From positions 2,852,001 to 2,916,000 of the forward strand of contig NZ_CP086322.1 in assembly GCF_023277745.1 (NCBI RefSeq): DNA of 64,000 nt, read 5' to 3'. A program made the translations under genes and the position numbers. This DNA is from Streptomyces halobius. GTDB lineage: Bacteria; Actinomycetota; Actinomycetes; Streptomycetales; Streptomycetaceae. Shown here piece by piece: positions 34,529 through 43,716 of this stretch (position 1 is the first letter of the stretch; every line of letters begins with the position of its first letter). Under the pieces are notes generated by a model. That model made no database searches and had not been told where the DNA came from. It worked only from the letters and a program-made list of their open reading frames with translations.

Positions 34529-35443
34529 GTGGTCTTCGGCTTCGCCCCGCCATCGCATGTGTCCCCGCCCGCATCCACCGAATCCACCGCCCGGCTGAGC
34601 CGGATGCTGGAGCTCTCCGAGTGGGCCTCGGCCGGAATTCCGCTGCTGCGCAACCCCCGTGAGGTGGTCGCCGACCTGCACCACCGTCATCGTCCGGTGC
34701 CGTCGACGGCCGTTGTGGCGGTGCTGGATCCGGAGGAGCGGGTGACTGCCAGCGCGTCGTTCACCGAGCCCGCGGTCGCTCCGGATGGCTGGCAGTTCCG
34801 CAATGCGCTGCTGGCGCATCTGCGCCGGATCATCCCGCACGACCTGCGGTTGCGCGTCCCGGTCCGGACGGCCGTGCTGCTCTACTGCCGTGAGGGCGAG
34901 CCCCGTTGGACGGAGGCGGACGGAGCGTGGATGTGGGGACTGCGCGACGCCTGCACCCTGCACGGGCTGCGCTGCGGGGCGTACATCACGCTGACCGGCG
35001 ACCGCTGGCAGGTGCTGGGAGAGGGCAGAGGCGGGCGCCGCCCCGGGCCGAAGCCGCCGGCTGCGCCCCGTACGGAGCCGCGTCGTGGGACAGCGCGGAC
35101 AGAGCCGCCGCGCACGGAAACGCCGCGTAGGCAGGCACCGCGAACAGCATCACCGCGTAGGGAATCGCCGTCCGCGGAATCGCCACGCACGAATTCCCCG
35201 CGCACCGGCCCAGCGCGTACCGATTCACCACACAGCAGCCCAGGGCGCACGGATGCGCCACGCCTGGCGGCGCGGCGTCCGGTCGTGCCGGAGCGGGCGG
35301 CGATCCCGTCGCCCGCTCCGGCGGAGCGTGTCCCCCCAGGGCGGCCGTCGCCGTCCGAGCCGCCCCGGAACGGCACCCGTGCGGCGCCCCGGCACTCGGG
35401 GGGTGGCGTGGCGGCGGCTCAACGGCACACGGCGGCACGCTGA
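34529..35443 (+). CDS. conserved hypothetical protein with PRT-rich tail
   Basis: The protein has 304 residues. GTG 34529 follows GGGAGG. The conserved first half (residues 1-165) contains MLELSEWASAGIPLLRNPREVVADLHHRHRP, VVAVLDPEERVTASASF, NALLAHLRRIIPHDLRLRVPVRTAVLLYCREGEPRWTEADGAWMWGLRDACTLHGLRCGAYITLTGDRWQVLG. The remainder is a disordered tail of about 20 short PRTxx/SPRT-type repeats. I do not recognise the folded part. Its position after recQ suggests a conserved streptomycete gene of unknown role. Confidence 0.72.
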   Translation: MVFGFAPPSHVSPPASTESTARLSRMLELSEWASAGIPLLRNPREVVADLHHRHRPVPSTAVVAVLDPEERVTASASFTEPAVAPDGWQFRNALLAHLRRIIPHDLRLRVPVRTAVLLYCREGEPRWTEADGAWMWGLRDACTLHGLRCGAYITLTGDRWQVLGEGRGGRRPGPKPPAAPRTEPRRGTARTEPPRTETPRRQAPRTASPRRESPSAESPRTNSPRTGPARTDSPHSSPGRTDAPRLAARRPVVPERAAIPSPAPAERVPPGRPSPSEPPRNGTRAAPRHSGGGVAAAQRHTAAR

Positions 35444-35606
35444 TCGGATGGGCAACGCACGCGCCCCGGTCCAACGTCCCGGAACCGCGCCGTCCGCACC
35501 CCGCCCACCGGGCGGGGCCACACACTCCGGACGCGCTGACGAGCCCGCCCTGCCTGGCTGGCCGACGGGCAGCGTCGAGCGACAGCAGCCGTAGCCGCGG
35601 TGGCCG

Positions 35607-36296
35607 CTAGGCGTTCGCGCCGAGCACGGCGTTGATCCGCTGTGGGTCGCCGCAGACGATCAGCAGCACTCCGGCACGGGCCATCGCCGAGGGCAGGGCC
35701 CGCGCGGTGACCTCGTCCGTACCACCGTTGACGGCGACGACCACGACGGGCCGGCCGCTGGCGCGCTCGGCCGCGGCGTCCGCGTAGAACACGTCGTCCG
35801 CGGCGTCGTGTTGGGCCCAGTAGGACGCCTCGCCGAAGGACAGCTCGTGTGCGGCCCACGGGTGGGGGTCGCCGGTGGTCAGCACCAGGATCTCGCTCGG
35901 CGCACGCCCGGAGTCCAGCAGCAGATCGACGGTCTCGTCGGCGGCGTCGACGGCGCCCTCGGCGGGTGCCGGGATCAGCTGGAGCTGGGCTCCCGCGGCG
36001 GTGCCGGAGTCACCGGCGGTGGGCTGCGGGGAGCCGGTGCGCTGCGCCGACGCAGCGGCGACGGGCCCACGCGGCGGGGCAGCGGGTCCGGGCTTGCCCG
36101 GACGGGCACTGGACGCGGGAGCGCCACGCGGAGGCGCGGGGCGGGGTCCGGGACCAGGAACGGGACGGGGGGTCGACGCGGTGCGGCCGGCGGCCGGAGT
36201 AGCGCGGGGACCCGGGACACTCTCGTGAATCTGAGGCTCCTCGGGGATGAGAGGCATAAAGGGATGTCTATCAAACGTAGGTGCGGGACGCGTCAT
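35607..36296 (-). CDS. hypothetical protein with helicase-C-terminus-like fold
   Basis: This 229-residue protein has about 100 residues of Pro/Ala-rich sequence, then a folded region: LQLIPAPAEGAVDAADETVDLLLDSGRAPSEILVLTTGDPHPWAAHELSFGEASYWAQ and RPVVVVAVNGGTDEVTARALPSAMARAGVLLIVCGDPQRI. The pattern of strands resembles the C-terminal RecA-like domain of UvrD-type helicases without its ATPase core. That suggests a non-catalytic relic or adaptor. It is upstream of rnhB in the opposite reading order, and its function is unknown. Confidence 0.65.
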   Translation of the reverse strand: MTRPAPTFDRHPFMPLIPEEPQIHESVPGPRATPAAGRTASTPRPVPGPGPRPAPPRGAPASSARPGKPGPAAPPRGPVAAASAQRTGSPQPTAGDSGTAAGAQLQLIPAPAEGAVDAADETVDLLLDSGRAPSEILVLTTGDPHPWAAHELSFGEASYWAQHDAADDVFYADAAAERASGRPVVVVAVNGGTDEVTARALPSAMARAGVLLIVCGDPQRINAVLGANA

Positions 36297-36323
36297 CGGG
36301 TACCGAATTCACGTCCGCACCGC

Positions 36324-37025
36324 TCAGAAGTCGAAGCCGAGTTGGCCACCGGCCTCCAGAGCGGCTGCTTCGGGGGTGACGCGCACCTTCTTCAGGTGCC
36401 GCCACCGGGGCAGGGTGTCCATGTAGGACCACGACACTCGGTGATGCGGCGTAGGACCGTACTCCTCCAGGGCGATGCGATGGGTCGGCGAGGGATAGCC
36501 GGCATTGGTCGCGAATTCGAAGTCGGCGTATTCCAGACCCAGTTCGTTCATCAGCGCGTCACGTCGCACTTTGGCGATCACGGACGCGGCGGCGACCGCG
36601 ACGCAGGACTGGTCGCCCTTGATGACCGTGCGGACCCGCCACGGCGCGCCCAGGTAGTCGTGCTTGCCGTCGAGGATGACCGCGTCCGGCCGGACCGGCA
36701 GCCCCTCCAGGGCGCGCACGGCGGCGAGCCGCAGCGCCGCGGTCATGCCCAGGTCGTCGATCTCCTCCGAGGAGGAGTGCCCCAGGCTGTAGGAGGTGAC
36801 CCACTCGCCGAGCACCTCGCACAATTCGGTGCGGCGTTTGACTGTCAGCAGCTTGGAATCGGTGAGTCCGGCGGGCGGGCGGCGCAGGCCGGTGACGGCT
36901 GCGCAGACACTGACCGGACCGGCCCAGGCTCCGCGCCCGACCTCGTCGACACCTGCGACGATCTTGGCGCCCGTAGTGGCGCGCAGTGATCGCTCGACGG
37001 TGTGGGTAGGGGGCTCGTACGGCAT
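36324..37025 (-). CDS. rnhB: ribonuclease HII
   Basis: This 233-residue enzyme removes RNA from RNA-DNA hybrids and single ribonucleotides from DNA. The acidic active site is visible: D/E in [16 protein letters not shown] (D27, E28), Asp in [17 protein letters not shown], and the late Asp/Tyr region. The GRG of the first motif and the conserved [12 protein letters not shown] follow. The start ATG 37025 gives the usual length. It is a single gene beside the helicase-like protein, with no operon partner evident. Confidence 0.93.
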   Translation of the reverse strand: MPYEPPTHTVERSLRATTGAKIVAGVDEVGRGAWAGPVSVCAAVTGLRRPPAGLTDSKLLTVKRRTELCEVLGEWVTSYSLGHSSSEEIDDLGMTAALRLAAVRALEGLPVRPDAVILDGKHDYLGAPWRVRTVIKGDQSCVAVAAASVIAKVRRDALMNELGLEYADFEFATNAGYPSPTHRIALEEYGPTPHHRVSWSYMDTLPRWRHLKKVRVTPEAAALEAGGQLGFDF

Positions 37026-37262
37026 GGCGCCATAAGGTTACGCCTTTTCGGTGCGGCCGTCCGCACCGGATCCGCACCGGGCTACGAAATGGCGCCCGCG
37101 ACCGTGCGGACGGCATCGGCCGACGCGTCTACCGGCGGGTAGGCGGACGCGGGACCGGGCGGTGCGACGGCATGACGGGAGGTGGTGCGCCGTCGGGGCC
37201 AACGGGGAGGGAGCGGGGTGAAGTCGGCTTCCGTCGGCCCCCGTTGGGAGCGGGCGGCGCGG

Positions 37263-38171
37263 TCAGCCGGTGTGCGCCGGTGCCCAGGACGGGAGGGGCT
37301 CGGTGCCGTCCAGCCATGCCTGGGGCGGGGCGCCGTCGCTGCTCGACGCGATGATGCCGCCGACGATGGCGCAGGTGGTGTCCACGTCGCCGCCGGCCTG
37401 TGCGGTGGTCCAAAACGCGTTCTCGTAGTCGCCGAGATGGCGTGCCGCGGCCCAGAGGGTGAAGGGGACGGTGTCGTGGGCACTGGTGCGCCGGCCGCAG
37501 CCGAGGACGGCGGCGACGGTGCCGGAGTCGGCGTAGTCGAGCATGTCCCGGGCCCGGCGCAGCCCGGCCTGCACGGCGCTGCGCGGGATCAGCTCCAGCA
37601 CGCCGTCGAGCAGCTCGGTGGGGCCGATACGGCGTTCCGGGGCGGCCACCAGGGCGGCCGCGGCGGCGACGGCCATGGCGCCGACGACGGCCTCACGGTG
37701 CTGGTGGGTGGTGTAGGCGGAGATCTCCGCCTGGTGTGTGGCCTGCTCGGGGTCGTCGGCGTACCAGGCGCCCAGGGGGGCGATACGCATGGCGGCGCCA
37801 TTACCCCACGAGCCCTGGCCGTTGAAGAGTCCGGACGCCAGCTCGCGCCAGTCGCCGCCCTCCCGGATCAGCCGGAGCATGCGGTTGACGGCCGGGCCGT
37901 AGCCGCGGTCGAAGTCGTGGTGGTCGGCGAAGGAGCGGGCGAGGGCGTCCTGGTCGATCCGGGCGTGGGCGGTGAGCACGGACAGGACGGAACAGGCCAT
38001 CTCCGTGTCGTCGGTCCACTGCCAGGGGGTCGGCGGCAGCTCGCGGCGCTTGAGTGAGGGGTAGTGGGTGGGGACGAAGAACTGGGATCCGAGGGCATCG
38101 CCCACGGAGAGGCCGCGCAGGCTGGCCAGCGCCCGCGCGAAGCGGTCTGCGTCACGGTGGTCGGCGGTCAT
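37263..38171 (-). CDS. ADP-ribosylglycohydrolase family protein
   Basis: The 302-residue protein has the helical ARH/DraG fold: SLRGLSVGDALGSQF, the magnesium site WTDDTEMACSV, NGAAMRIAPLGAWY, and the C-terminal AGGDVDTTCAIVGGII with the second metal Asp pair. It probably removes ADP-ribose from proteins or small molecules. The histidine-phosphatase gene ends 11 bases beyond its start, on the same strand, so the two could be an operon. The metal ligands look complete. Confidence 0.87.
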   Translation of the reverse strand: MTADHRDADRFARALASLRGLSVGDALGSQFFVPTHYPSLKRRELPPTPWQWTDDTEMACSVLSVLTAHARIDQDALARSFADHHDFDRGYGPAVNRMLRLIREGGDWRELASGLFNGQGSWGNGAAMRIAPLGAWYADDPEQATHQAEISAYTTHQHREAVVGAMAVAAAAALVAAPERRIGPTELLDGVLELIPRSAVQAGLRRARDMLDYADSGTVAAVLGCGRRTSAHDTVPFTLWAAARHLGDYENAFWTTAQAGGDVDTTCAIVGGIIASSSDGAPPQAWLDGTEPLPSWAPAHTG

Positions 38172-38182
38172 CGGTGTGCACT

Positions 38183-38842
38183 CTAACCGGTGATGCCATA
38201 AGGCTGGGGTTCACACCAGCGGGCAAATGGCCGATCGAGCGAGTAGCGCCCGTTCGGGCCGAGGAGCAGGCTGCGCCACTCCGCGTTGCCCGGATTGGAC
38301 AGCGACTCGAATTCCGCCACCGACCAGTGGAACCACCGCATGCAGAACAGCCGCATGGTGAGGCCGTGCGTGACGATCAGGACGTTCGGCGGGTGGTCCG
38401 GGTCCTCGAAGCTGCGCCACAGGCTCTCCAGGAAGGCCCCGACCCGGTCGTAGACGTCAGCGCCGGACTCGCCCTGGGCGAAGCGGTAGAAGAAGTGGCC
38501 GTAGGCATCGCGGTACGCCTTCTGGAGGCGGACGTCGTCCCGGTCCTGCCAGTTGCCCCAGTCCTGTTCGCGCAGCCGGGGCTCCTCGCGCACCCGGACC
38601 CTGGCCAGGTCCAGGCCGAGCGCCTGGAAGGTCTGATGGGTGCGGCGGTAGGGCGATACGTAGGCGGAGATGCGTTCCTCGCCGAATATCGCCCGCAGGG
38701 CGCGGCCGGCCTCCTGCGCCTGCCGCAGCCCGGTCGTCGTGAGGCTGAGCGCATGGTCGGGCTCCCGCTCGTACACGGTGTCGTCGACGTTCCCCTCCGA
38801 CTCTCCGTGCCGGATGAGGACGATGCGTCGGGGCCGGGCCAT
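38183..38842 (-). CDS. histidine phosphatase (phosphoglycerate mutase-like)
   Basis: The 219-residue protein starts RIVLIRHGESEGNVDD, with the catalytic RHG histidine near residue 12. The second His is in VLIVTHGLTMRLFC, and arginines in SPYRRTHQTF complete the phosphate pocket. The branch with LREQDWGNW resembles GpmB/CobC-like phosphatases. The substrate is unknown. It is transcribed just ahead of the ADP-ribosylglycohydrolase. Confidence 0.87.
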   Translation of the reverse strand: MARPRRIVLIRHGESEGNVDDTVYEREPDHALSLTTTGLRQAQEAGRALRAIFGEERISAYVSPYRRTHQTFQALGLDLARVRVREEPRLREQDWGNWQDRDDVRLQKAYRDAYGHFFYRFAQGESGADVYDRVGAFLESLWRSFEDPDHPPNVLIVTHGLTMRLFCMRWFHWSVAEFESLSNPGNAEWRSLLLGPNGRYSLDRPFARWCEPQPYGITG

Positions 38843-38911
38843 GCCGCCACCCTAAAACGCGTGCTCTGTGCATGGCGCATGCCGTTACGCTCGCGGCCGT
38901 GTCCGCGCTGC

Positions 38912-39452
38912 ATGTCCCCTCATTTCTTCACCCGCCTGCGGTCGGCGCGGCGGGTTCTCGTCGCCGGTGCGGGCGGTGGCTTCGACGCCTATACCGGGCT
39001 GCCGCTCGCGCTGTCCCTGACGGACCAGGGCAAGGACGTCCACCTCGCGAATCTCTCCTTCAGTCACCCCCATGGGCTGGATCCGGGGTCTGGATCGCCG
39101 AGGACGTCGCCGCGATCACGCACCGCACCGTCGTGCACGATCCCTACGGGGTGGACGCCCATCACGGCGTCCGGCACGCGCATGTGCTGGAGGACATGGC
39201 CGCCCCGGAGGCGGACGGCGCGGCCCTCGGCTGCTTCTCGGTTTCGCACCGGAGCCGGGAGGGCGAGCTGTTCCTGGACGCCGTCGCGCACGCGCACGAG
39301 GCGACACCGGTCCGGCCCAGCATCGTCAACGGCACGATCGCCGCGGCCGTGCGCGGGGCGCTCGGCAAGGTCCACTCCACGGAGCGGACGCGGGACGGAA
39401 AACTGTTCATCAACCCCTGATGTCGGTTTATTTCGCTTTCATCCCGCGCTGA
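38912..39452 (+). pseudogene. DUF1152 protein, internally deleted and frameshifted
   Basis: The first frame reads HFFTRLRSARRVLVAGAGGGFDAYTGLPLALSL and DVHLANLSFSHPHGLD, the start of DUF1152 proteins. It then loses frame and resumes in another with GVDAHHGVRHAHVLEDMAAPEADGAALGCFSVSHRSREGELFLDAVAHAHEATPVRPSIVNGTIAAAVRG. It stops early at TGA (39418) because a C is missing in the CCCC run; one base earlier the frame would continue MSVYFAFIPR. About 100 middle residues are absent. Confidence 0.72.
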
Positions 39453-39530
39453 CTCGATCCACGCCGGCACGGCCCGGCGCCGGGCCGGGACCCGGGTGGC
39501 GCGTACGGCGCTGGCTGCCGCGGTTTTCGT

Positions 39531-40447
39531 TCAGGTGCCGGTGAGGACCGGGCGGCCGTCGCGTATTTCGCAGGGGCGGCCGCCGAAGCGCCGTCGCAGG
39601 CGACGCTGTGCGCCGTAACCGCCGCGAAGTCGGTGAGCTGCGCGATCTGCTCGCGCCACCGGTCGTAGTCCTGCTCCCAGCGCCTGCGGGCGGCGGCCCT
39701 GGCGGCGACGAGGGTGCGGTAACCACCGCCGTAGCGCACCACGGCCCTGCGGTCGGCGTCGACCTCGATCATCGCGGTGGCGACGCGCTGCAGGAAGAGT
39801 CTGTCGTGGGAGACGGCGAGGACCGTACCGCGTCGGGTGAGCAGCGCGTCTTCCAACCAGTCGAGGGCGGCCGCGTCGAGATGGTTGGTCGGCTCGTCGA
39901 GGAGCATGACCTCGGGCGAGGCGGCGATGAGGCAGGCGAGCCCCAGCCGGGCCTGTTCGCCTCCGGAGAGGGTGCCGAGCGGGCGGTCGTGGTCGACCCG
40001 GTCCAGCCCCAGGCCGTACAGCGCCTTGTCGACGCGGGCATCGGCTTCATATCCGCCGCGCAGTTCGAAGAGCGTGAGCAGATCGCCGTACTCGTCCAGC
40101 TGCTGGGGCGAGGCACGGTCCAGCCCGGCCTCCAGCGTTCTCAGCCGGCGTTCCATGTCTCTGAGATCTGCCAGAGCGGTGTCGATCGCGTCCTGGACCA
40201 TGTGGTCCGGGGGGAGGTCGGGGGTCTGGCCGAGATAGCCGATGCCGCCGTCGGCGCGTAGTACGACATGGCCTTCGTCGGGCTGCTCGGCGCCCGCGAT
40301 GATGCGGAGCAGGGTCGACTTCCCGGCGCCGTTCTCCCCCACGATCCCGATGCGGTCACCGGGTCGTATCGACAGTGAGACGCCGTCGAACAGCGGTTGG
40401 TCGGCGTAGGACTTGGTGACATCGCGTAGCGAGATCTGGGTGGGCAA
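39531..40447 (-). pseudogene. ABC-F protein lacking its second ATPase domain
   Basis: This is an ABC-F-type protein (ribosome-protection/translational-throttle class, often antibiotic resistance). The first ATPase is complete: Walker A GENGAGKSTLL, signature LSGGEQARLGLA, Walker B EVMLLDEPTNHLD and SHDRLFL. The interdomain linker follows (RRWEQDYDRWREQIAQL). Then the frame breaks. Only a C-terminal scrap, RRRFGGRPCEIRDGRPVLTGT with TGA at 39533-39531, can be recognised in another frame. About 200 residues including the second ATPase are deleted, so it is unlikely to function. It is divergent from a TetR gene. Confidence 0.78.
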
Positions 40448-40495
40448 TCAATCCTCCGGTCCGGCCGCCGGGCAGGCGATCCTTCGATCAAGCAA

Positions 40496-40513
40496 ACGCA
40501 ACCCTTGTTGCGT
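40496..40513. promoter_or_regulatory. TetR operator palindrome
   Basis: ACGCAAC-cctt-GTTGCGT is a perfect 7-bp inverted repeat between the ABC-F and TetR genes, 48 bases from each start. It is the likely binding site of the adjacent regulator. Confidence 0.6.
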
Positions 40514-40564
40514 TACGATGTGATGATGACACAGTCACCCGCACTAATGCAACAGGAGTTGCAA

Positions 40565-41317
40565 TTGACCGGCAAAGCCGATTCCCCCACGCCCACCCCC
40601 GGCAGCCGGCGGCCCGGCGGACGCACCGCCCGCACGAGGGCCGCGGTCCGTGACGCCGTGCTGACCGGGCTCAGCGAGCACGGATATCCCGGCCTGACCG
40701 TCGAATACGTCGCCGAGCACTCCGGCGTCCACAAGACGACGCTCTACCGCCGCTGGGGCGACGTCGAGGGCATGGTGGCGGACGCCCTGGATCTGGCGGG
40801 CGAAGACAACTGGGTCCCGCCGGACACCGGCTCCCTGGAGGGCGATCTGCGTGCCCTCGCCCGGGAAGTCGTCGCGTCGTTCAGCGATCCGGCGACAGCG
40901 GCGTCGGGTTCCGCGATGATCGCGGCCGCCTTCCAGTCGGAGCGGGCCGCCACAGCGCTGCGCGCCTATTACGCCGAGCGGTTCACACGCTGCGAGGCGA
41001 TCGTGGAACGCGCCGTCCGGCGAGGAGAGTTGCCGACCACTGCAGACGCCGATACAGACGTCCAGGACACCGGTACAGACGCCCCGGACGCCGATGCAGA
41101 CGCCACAGCGGACGGCTCCCGAGGCGCCGCCATCGACGCCGGAGCGCTCGTCCGGTCGGTATCCGCGCCGCTCTTCTTCCGCCTGTTCATCACTCGGGAG
41201 CCGGTCGACGACGCACTCGCCTACCAGGCAGCGGCGGCAGCGCTGGCCGCCGCCCGCGCCGGGGTGTTCACCACCGGTCGCGCAGGCGCGGCAGCCGCCC
41301 TCGGGGACGTCTCCTGA
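40565..41317 (+). CDS. TetR-family repressor
   Basis: The regulator is 250 residues from TTG 40565 (AGGAG six bases upstream), or 270 from 40505. The HTH lies near the N-terminus (DAVLTGLSEHGYPGLTVEYVAEHSGVHKTTLYRRWG, about residues 25-60). The ligand domain carries an unusual acidic insert with Asp/Thr-rich repeats (TADADTDVQDTGTDAPDADADATAD). It is divergent from the broken ABC-F gene, with a palindrome between, so it presumably repressed that gene and itself. Confidence 0.83.
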   Translation: MTGKADSPTPTPGSRRPGGRTARTRAAVRDAVLTGLSEHGYPGLTVEYVAEHSGVHKTTLYRRWGDVEGMVADALDLAGEDNWVPPDTGSLEGDLRALAREVVASFSDPATAASGSAMIAAAFQSERAATALRAYYAERFTRCEAIVERAVRRGELPTTADADTDVQDTGTDAPDADADATADGSRGAAIDAGALVRSVSAPLFFRLFITREPVDDALAYQAAAAALAAARAGVFTTGRAGAAAALGDVS

Positions 41318-41325
41318 CGCCGCCC

Positions 41326-41420
41326 TTCACACCGCCCATGACGGTTCACACCGCCCATGACGGTTCGCACCGTCCGTGACCGTTCGCACCATCCGTGACC
41401 GTTCACACCGTCCATGATGG
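41326..41420. repeat. five tandem 19-bp repeats
   Basis: Five consecutive units of TTCACACCGCCCATGACGG and variants occupy 41326-41420. Copies 1 and 2 are identical; copies 3-5 differ at two to five positions. The last copy contains the stop codon and final codons of the adjacent minus-strand gene, so the array looks like a duplication of that gene's tail. Confidence 0.85.
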
Positions 41421-42008
41421 TTCGAGCTGCACCACGTCCCCCGCGATCGCCCGCACATCCGCCGCTATCTGGGCCCGCAGCGCCAGCCGCTCCACCCGTT
41501 CCGGCCGGTATTTCCCCCGCTCGGCCGCCGACTGCCACAGGGACAACACCAGGAACTCCTCCCCCGGTGCCCGCCCCAGCATCCCCCGCAGCATGCCCGG
41601 TGACCCCGCCATCGCCGGGTTCCACACCTTCTCCTGCATCAGCATGAAGTGATCCACCCGGTCCTGGCGCACCTGGCAGTGCGCCAGCCGCAGCACATCC
41701 GCGTCGCCGAAGGCCGGCCGGAAGCCCACCTTCACGTCGAGTTCATGCGCGAACAGCCGCACCCGCTGGTCTTTGTACGTGCCGACCTGGGCGGCTGCCA
41801 GCCGGTCGTGCGAGCGCGCCATGAAGGAGTCGTAGAACGCCCGGCTCTCCCAGAACCCCACCAGATGCGCGACTCCCGGACGGGTCCGGCTCCATCCGCC
41901 GCACTGTCCCCGAAACCCCGGCTCACCCAGCAGCCCCGCCCATTTCCGCTGCCCCCGCTCAAAACCTCGACGGTCCACAACGGTGAGGCGAATCCACTTG
42001 ACCAGCAC
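41403..42008 (-). CDS. YdbC/DUF4937 family protein
   Basis: This 201-residue protein of two antibiotic-biosynthesis-monooxygenase-like (ABM) halves begins MLVKWIRLTVVDRRGFERGQRKWAGLLGEPGF. It continues HLVGFWESRAFYDSFMARSHDRLAAAQ, RLAHCQVRQDRVDHFMLMQEKVWNPAMAGSPGM and EFLVLSLWQSAAERGKYRPERVERLALR. The function is not established. The fold suggests binding a small aromatic molecule or none. Its 3' end is the source of a 19-bp tandem array. Confidence 0.75.
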   Translation of the reverse strand: MLVKWIRLTVVDRRGFERGQRKWAGLLGEPGFRGQCGGWSRTRPGVAHLVGFWESRAFYDSFMARSHDRLAAAQVGTYKDQRVRLFAHELDVKVGFRPAFGDADVLRLAHCQVRQDRVDHFMLMQEKVWNPAMAGSPGMLRGMLGRAPGEEFLVLSLWQSAAERGKYRPERVERLALRAQIAADVRAIAGDVVQLEPSWTV

Positions 42009-42115
42009 CGCGCCATCGTACGGCCCCGGGCCACCAAGACGTCACGGCGCGTCACACCCCATTTCTCCCCGAACTCCCTTACCCGCAGGGGCCGATGCGC
42101 TTACGGGCAGTTCGG

Positions 42116-42237
42116 CACGGCCTTACGGGCGGACAGCCCGGAGTGACGGGCGGGGCGGGAAGACCCTGCGGACGGGACGGCCTTACGGACGGGACGGTAC
42201 GGGCCTACGGCCGGGGCGGTACGGCCTTACGGGCGGG
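42116..42237. repeat. degenerate CGGCCTTACGG repeats
   Basis: CGGCCTTACGG occurs at about 42118, 42178 and 42222, with related GGGCCTACGG between, in a stretch of GACGG/GGGCGG low complexity between the YdbC and amidase genes. Nothing else is seen in the 218-base gap. Confidence 0.55.
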
Positions 42238-43639
42238 GATCGATGGGCGTCAGCACTCCCAGCCGCAGTTCCACCGCTTCCGCCGCCTCCAGACACAGGT
42301 CCTCCCGGTAGGCGCGCCCGATCATCTGCACTCCAGAGGGGAGCCCGTCCAGCACCCCGGTGGGCACGGCCACCGACGGCACCCCGACGAAGCTGGTCGC
42401 GGTGCACAGCCGCATCGCCGTCTGCACCCGCTGGTGGCCTGCCGCATCGCGTGCCTCCTCCCCGGGCGCGAACGGCGGATCGGTGAACACCGGCCCCAGG
42501 ACCAGGGGATACTCGTCCAGAAACGCCGCCCAGTCGCGGCGGATGCCCAGTCGTACGCCGGTCAGCCGCAGATACTCCGTCAGCTCCACCGGGGCGCGAT
42601 TCGCCATCCCCAGCTCGATATAGCGATGCCCGCCCTCCCCCAGCAGCGGCTTGACCCATGGCCAGGTGGTGGCGAATTCCGTGAGCGTCATCCGGCCGTA
42701 GACCTCAAGGGCGTCATCCAGCCGCGGTACGTCCGCCACCTCGTGGACCTCGTACCCGGCGTCCCGCAGCGCGTCCGCGGCGCTCTCAACGGCCTCGCGC
42801 GCCACGGGATGCACGCCCTGCCCACCGGGGTCGGTGACCATCGCCACCTTGAGGGGACGTACCGGCGGCTCGCCGTAGGGGGGCACCGGCACCGCCCTCG
42901 GGTCACGCGGATCGGCCCCGGCCAGCGCCTCGTACGCCAGCCGCAGATCGCCGACCGTACGTGCCAGCGGGCCGTCGACCACCAGCACCTGGGCGGCGAG
43001 GGCGGGGTCGTCCGGCCCGATGCGGTGATCCGCGGCGAACCGCCCGTAGGTCGGCTTCAATGCCGCGACGCCGCAGAAGGACGCGGGAATACGCACCGAT
43101 CCCCCGGAGTCGTTGCCGAGTCCGATGGCCGCCATCCCGGTCGCCACGGCCGCGCCGTCCCCGCCGCTGGTGCCACCGGGGGTGACGGCGCCGCTCCACG
43201 GGTTGGCCGTGTCACCGAACAGCTCGCTCCGCGTGTGGACGCCGGCGAGGATCAGGGTCGGCATGTTGGAGTGCCCGATCGGGATGCCGCCGGCGGCGCG
43301 CAGCCTCGAAACCGGGGGCGCATCGGTGCGCGCCACACTGTCGCGAAAGCGCTCCGCGCCGTAGGTCGTCGGCACGCCCTCGATGTCGGTGGTCTCCTTG
43401 ACGGTGAAGGGCACGCCCGCCAGCGGCCCCAGTTCGTCGCCCGCCGCACGACGCAGGTCGACCGCGGCCGCGTCGGCGCGCGCCCGGTCGGTGAGCAGCT
43501 GGGTCACCGCATTCACGGCCGGATTGGCCTCGGCGATCCGCTCCAGATGGGCGTCGACCAGCTCGACCGCCGTCACCTCGCCGTCGCGTACCGCCGCTGC
43601 CTGCGCGGCGGCGGTCATCCTCCACAGCGCGTTCTGCAT
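42227..43639 (-). CDS. amidase (amidase signature family)
   Basis: The 470-residue enzyme hydrolyses carboxamides through a Ser-cisSer-Lys triad. Lys is in PFTVKETTDIEG (near residue 86). The Ser-rich signature is GGTSGGDGAAVATGMAAIGLGNDSGGSVRIPASFCGVAALKPTYGR (about residues 150-195). ATG 43639 with GGAGG ahead fixes the start; the upstream open frame is antisense to the neighbouring regulator. The substrate is unknown. It is divergently transcribed from a TetR gene with palindromes between, so it is likely the regulated gene. Confidence 0.9.
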   Translation of the reverse strand: MQNALWRMTAAAQAAAVRDGEVTAVELVDAHLERIAEANPAVNAVTQLLTDRARADAAAVDLRRAAGDELGPLAGVPFTVKETTDIEGVPTTYGAERFRDSVARTDAPPVSRLRAAGGIPIGHSNMPTLILAGVHTRSELFGDTANPWSGAVTPGGTSGGDGAAVATGMAAIGLGNDSGGSVRIPASFCGVAALKPTYGRFAADHRIGPDDPALAAQVLVVDGPLARTVGDLRLAYEALAGADPRDPRAVPVPPYGEPPVRPLKVAMVTDPGGQGVHPVAREAVESAADALRDAGYEVHEVADVPRLDDALEVYGRMTLTEFATTWPWVKPLLGEGGHRYIELGMANRAPVELTEYLRLTGVRLGIRRDWAAFLDEYPLVLGPVFTDPPFAPGEEARDAAGHQRVQTAMRLCTATSFVGVPSVAVPTGVLDGLPSGVQMIGRAYREDLCLEAAEAVELRLGVLTPIDPRP

Positions 43640-43716
43640 GACCCCGTCCTCCAGTGTGTTTCGCGGCTCTCGGTATGCGTTCCGTGCGCTTCGCGCATGC
43701 TCTCCGAAAGCCGTTC

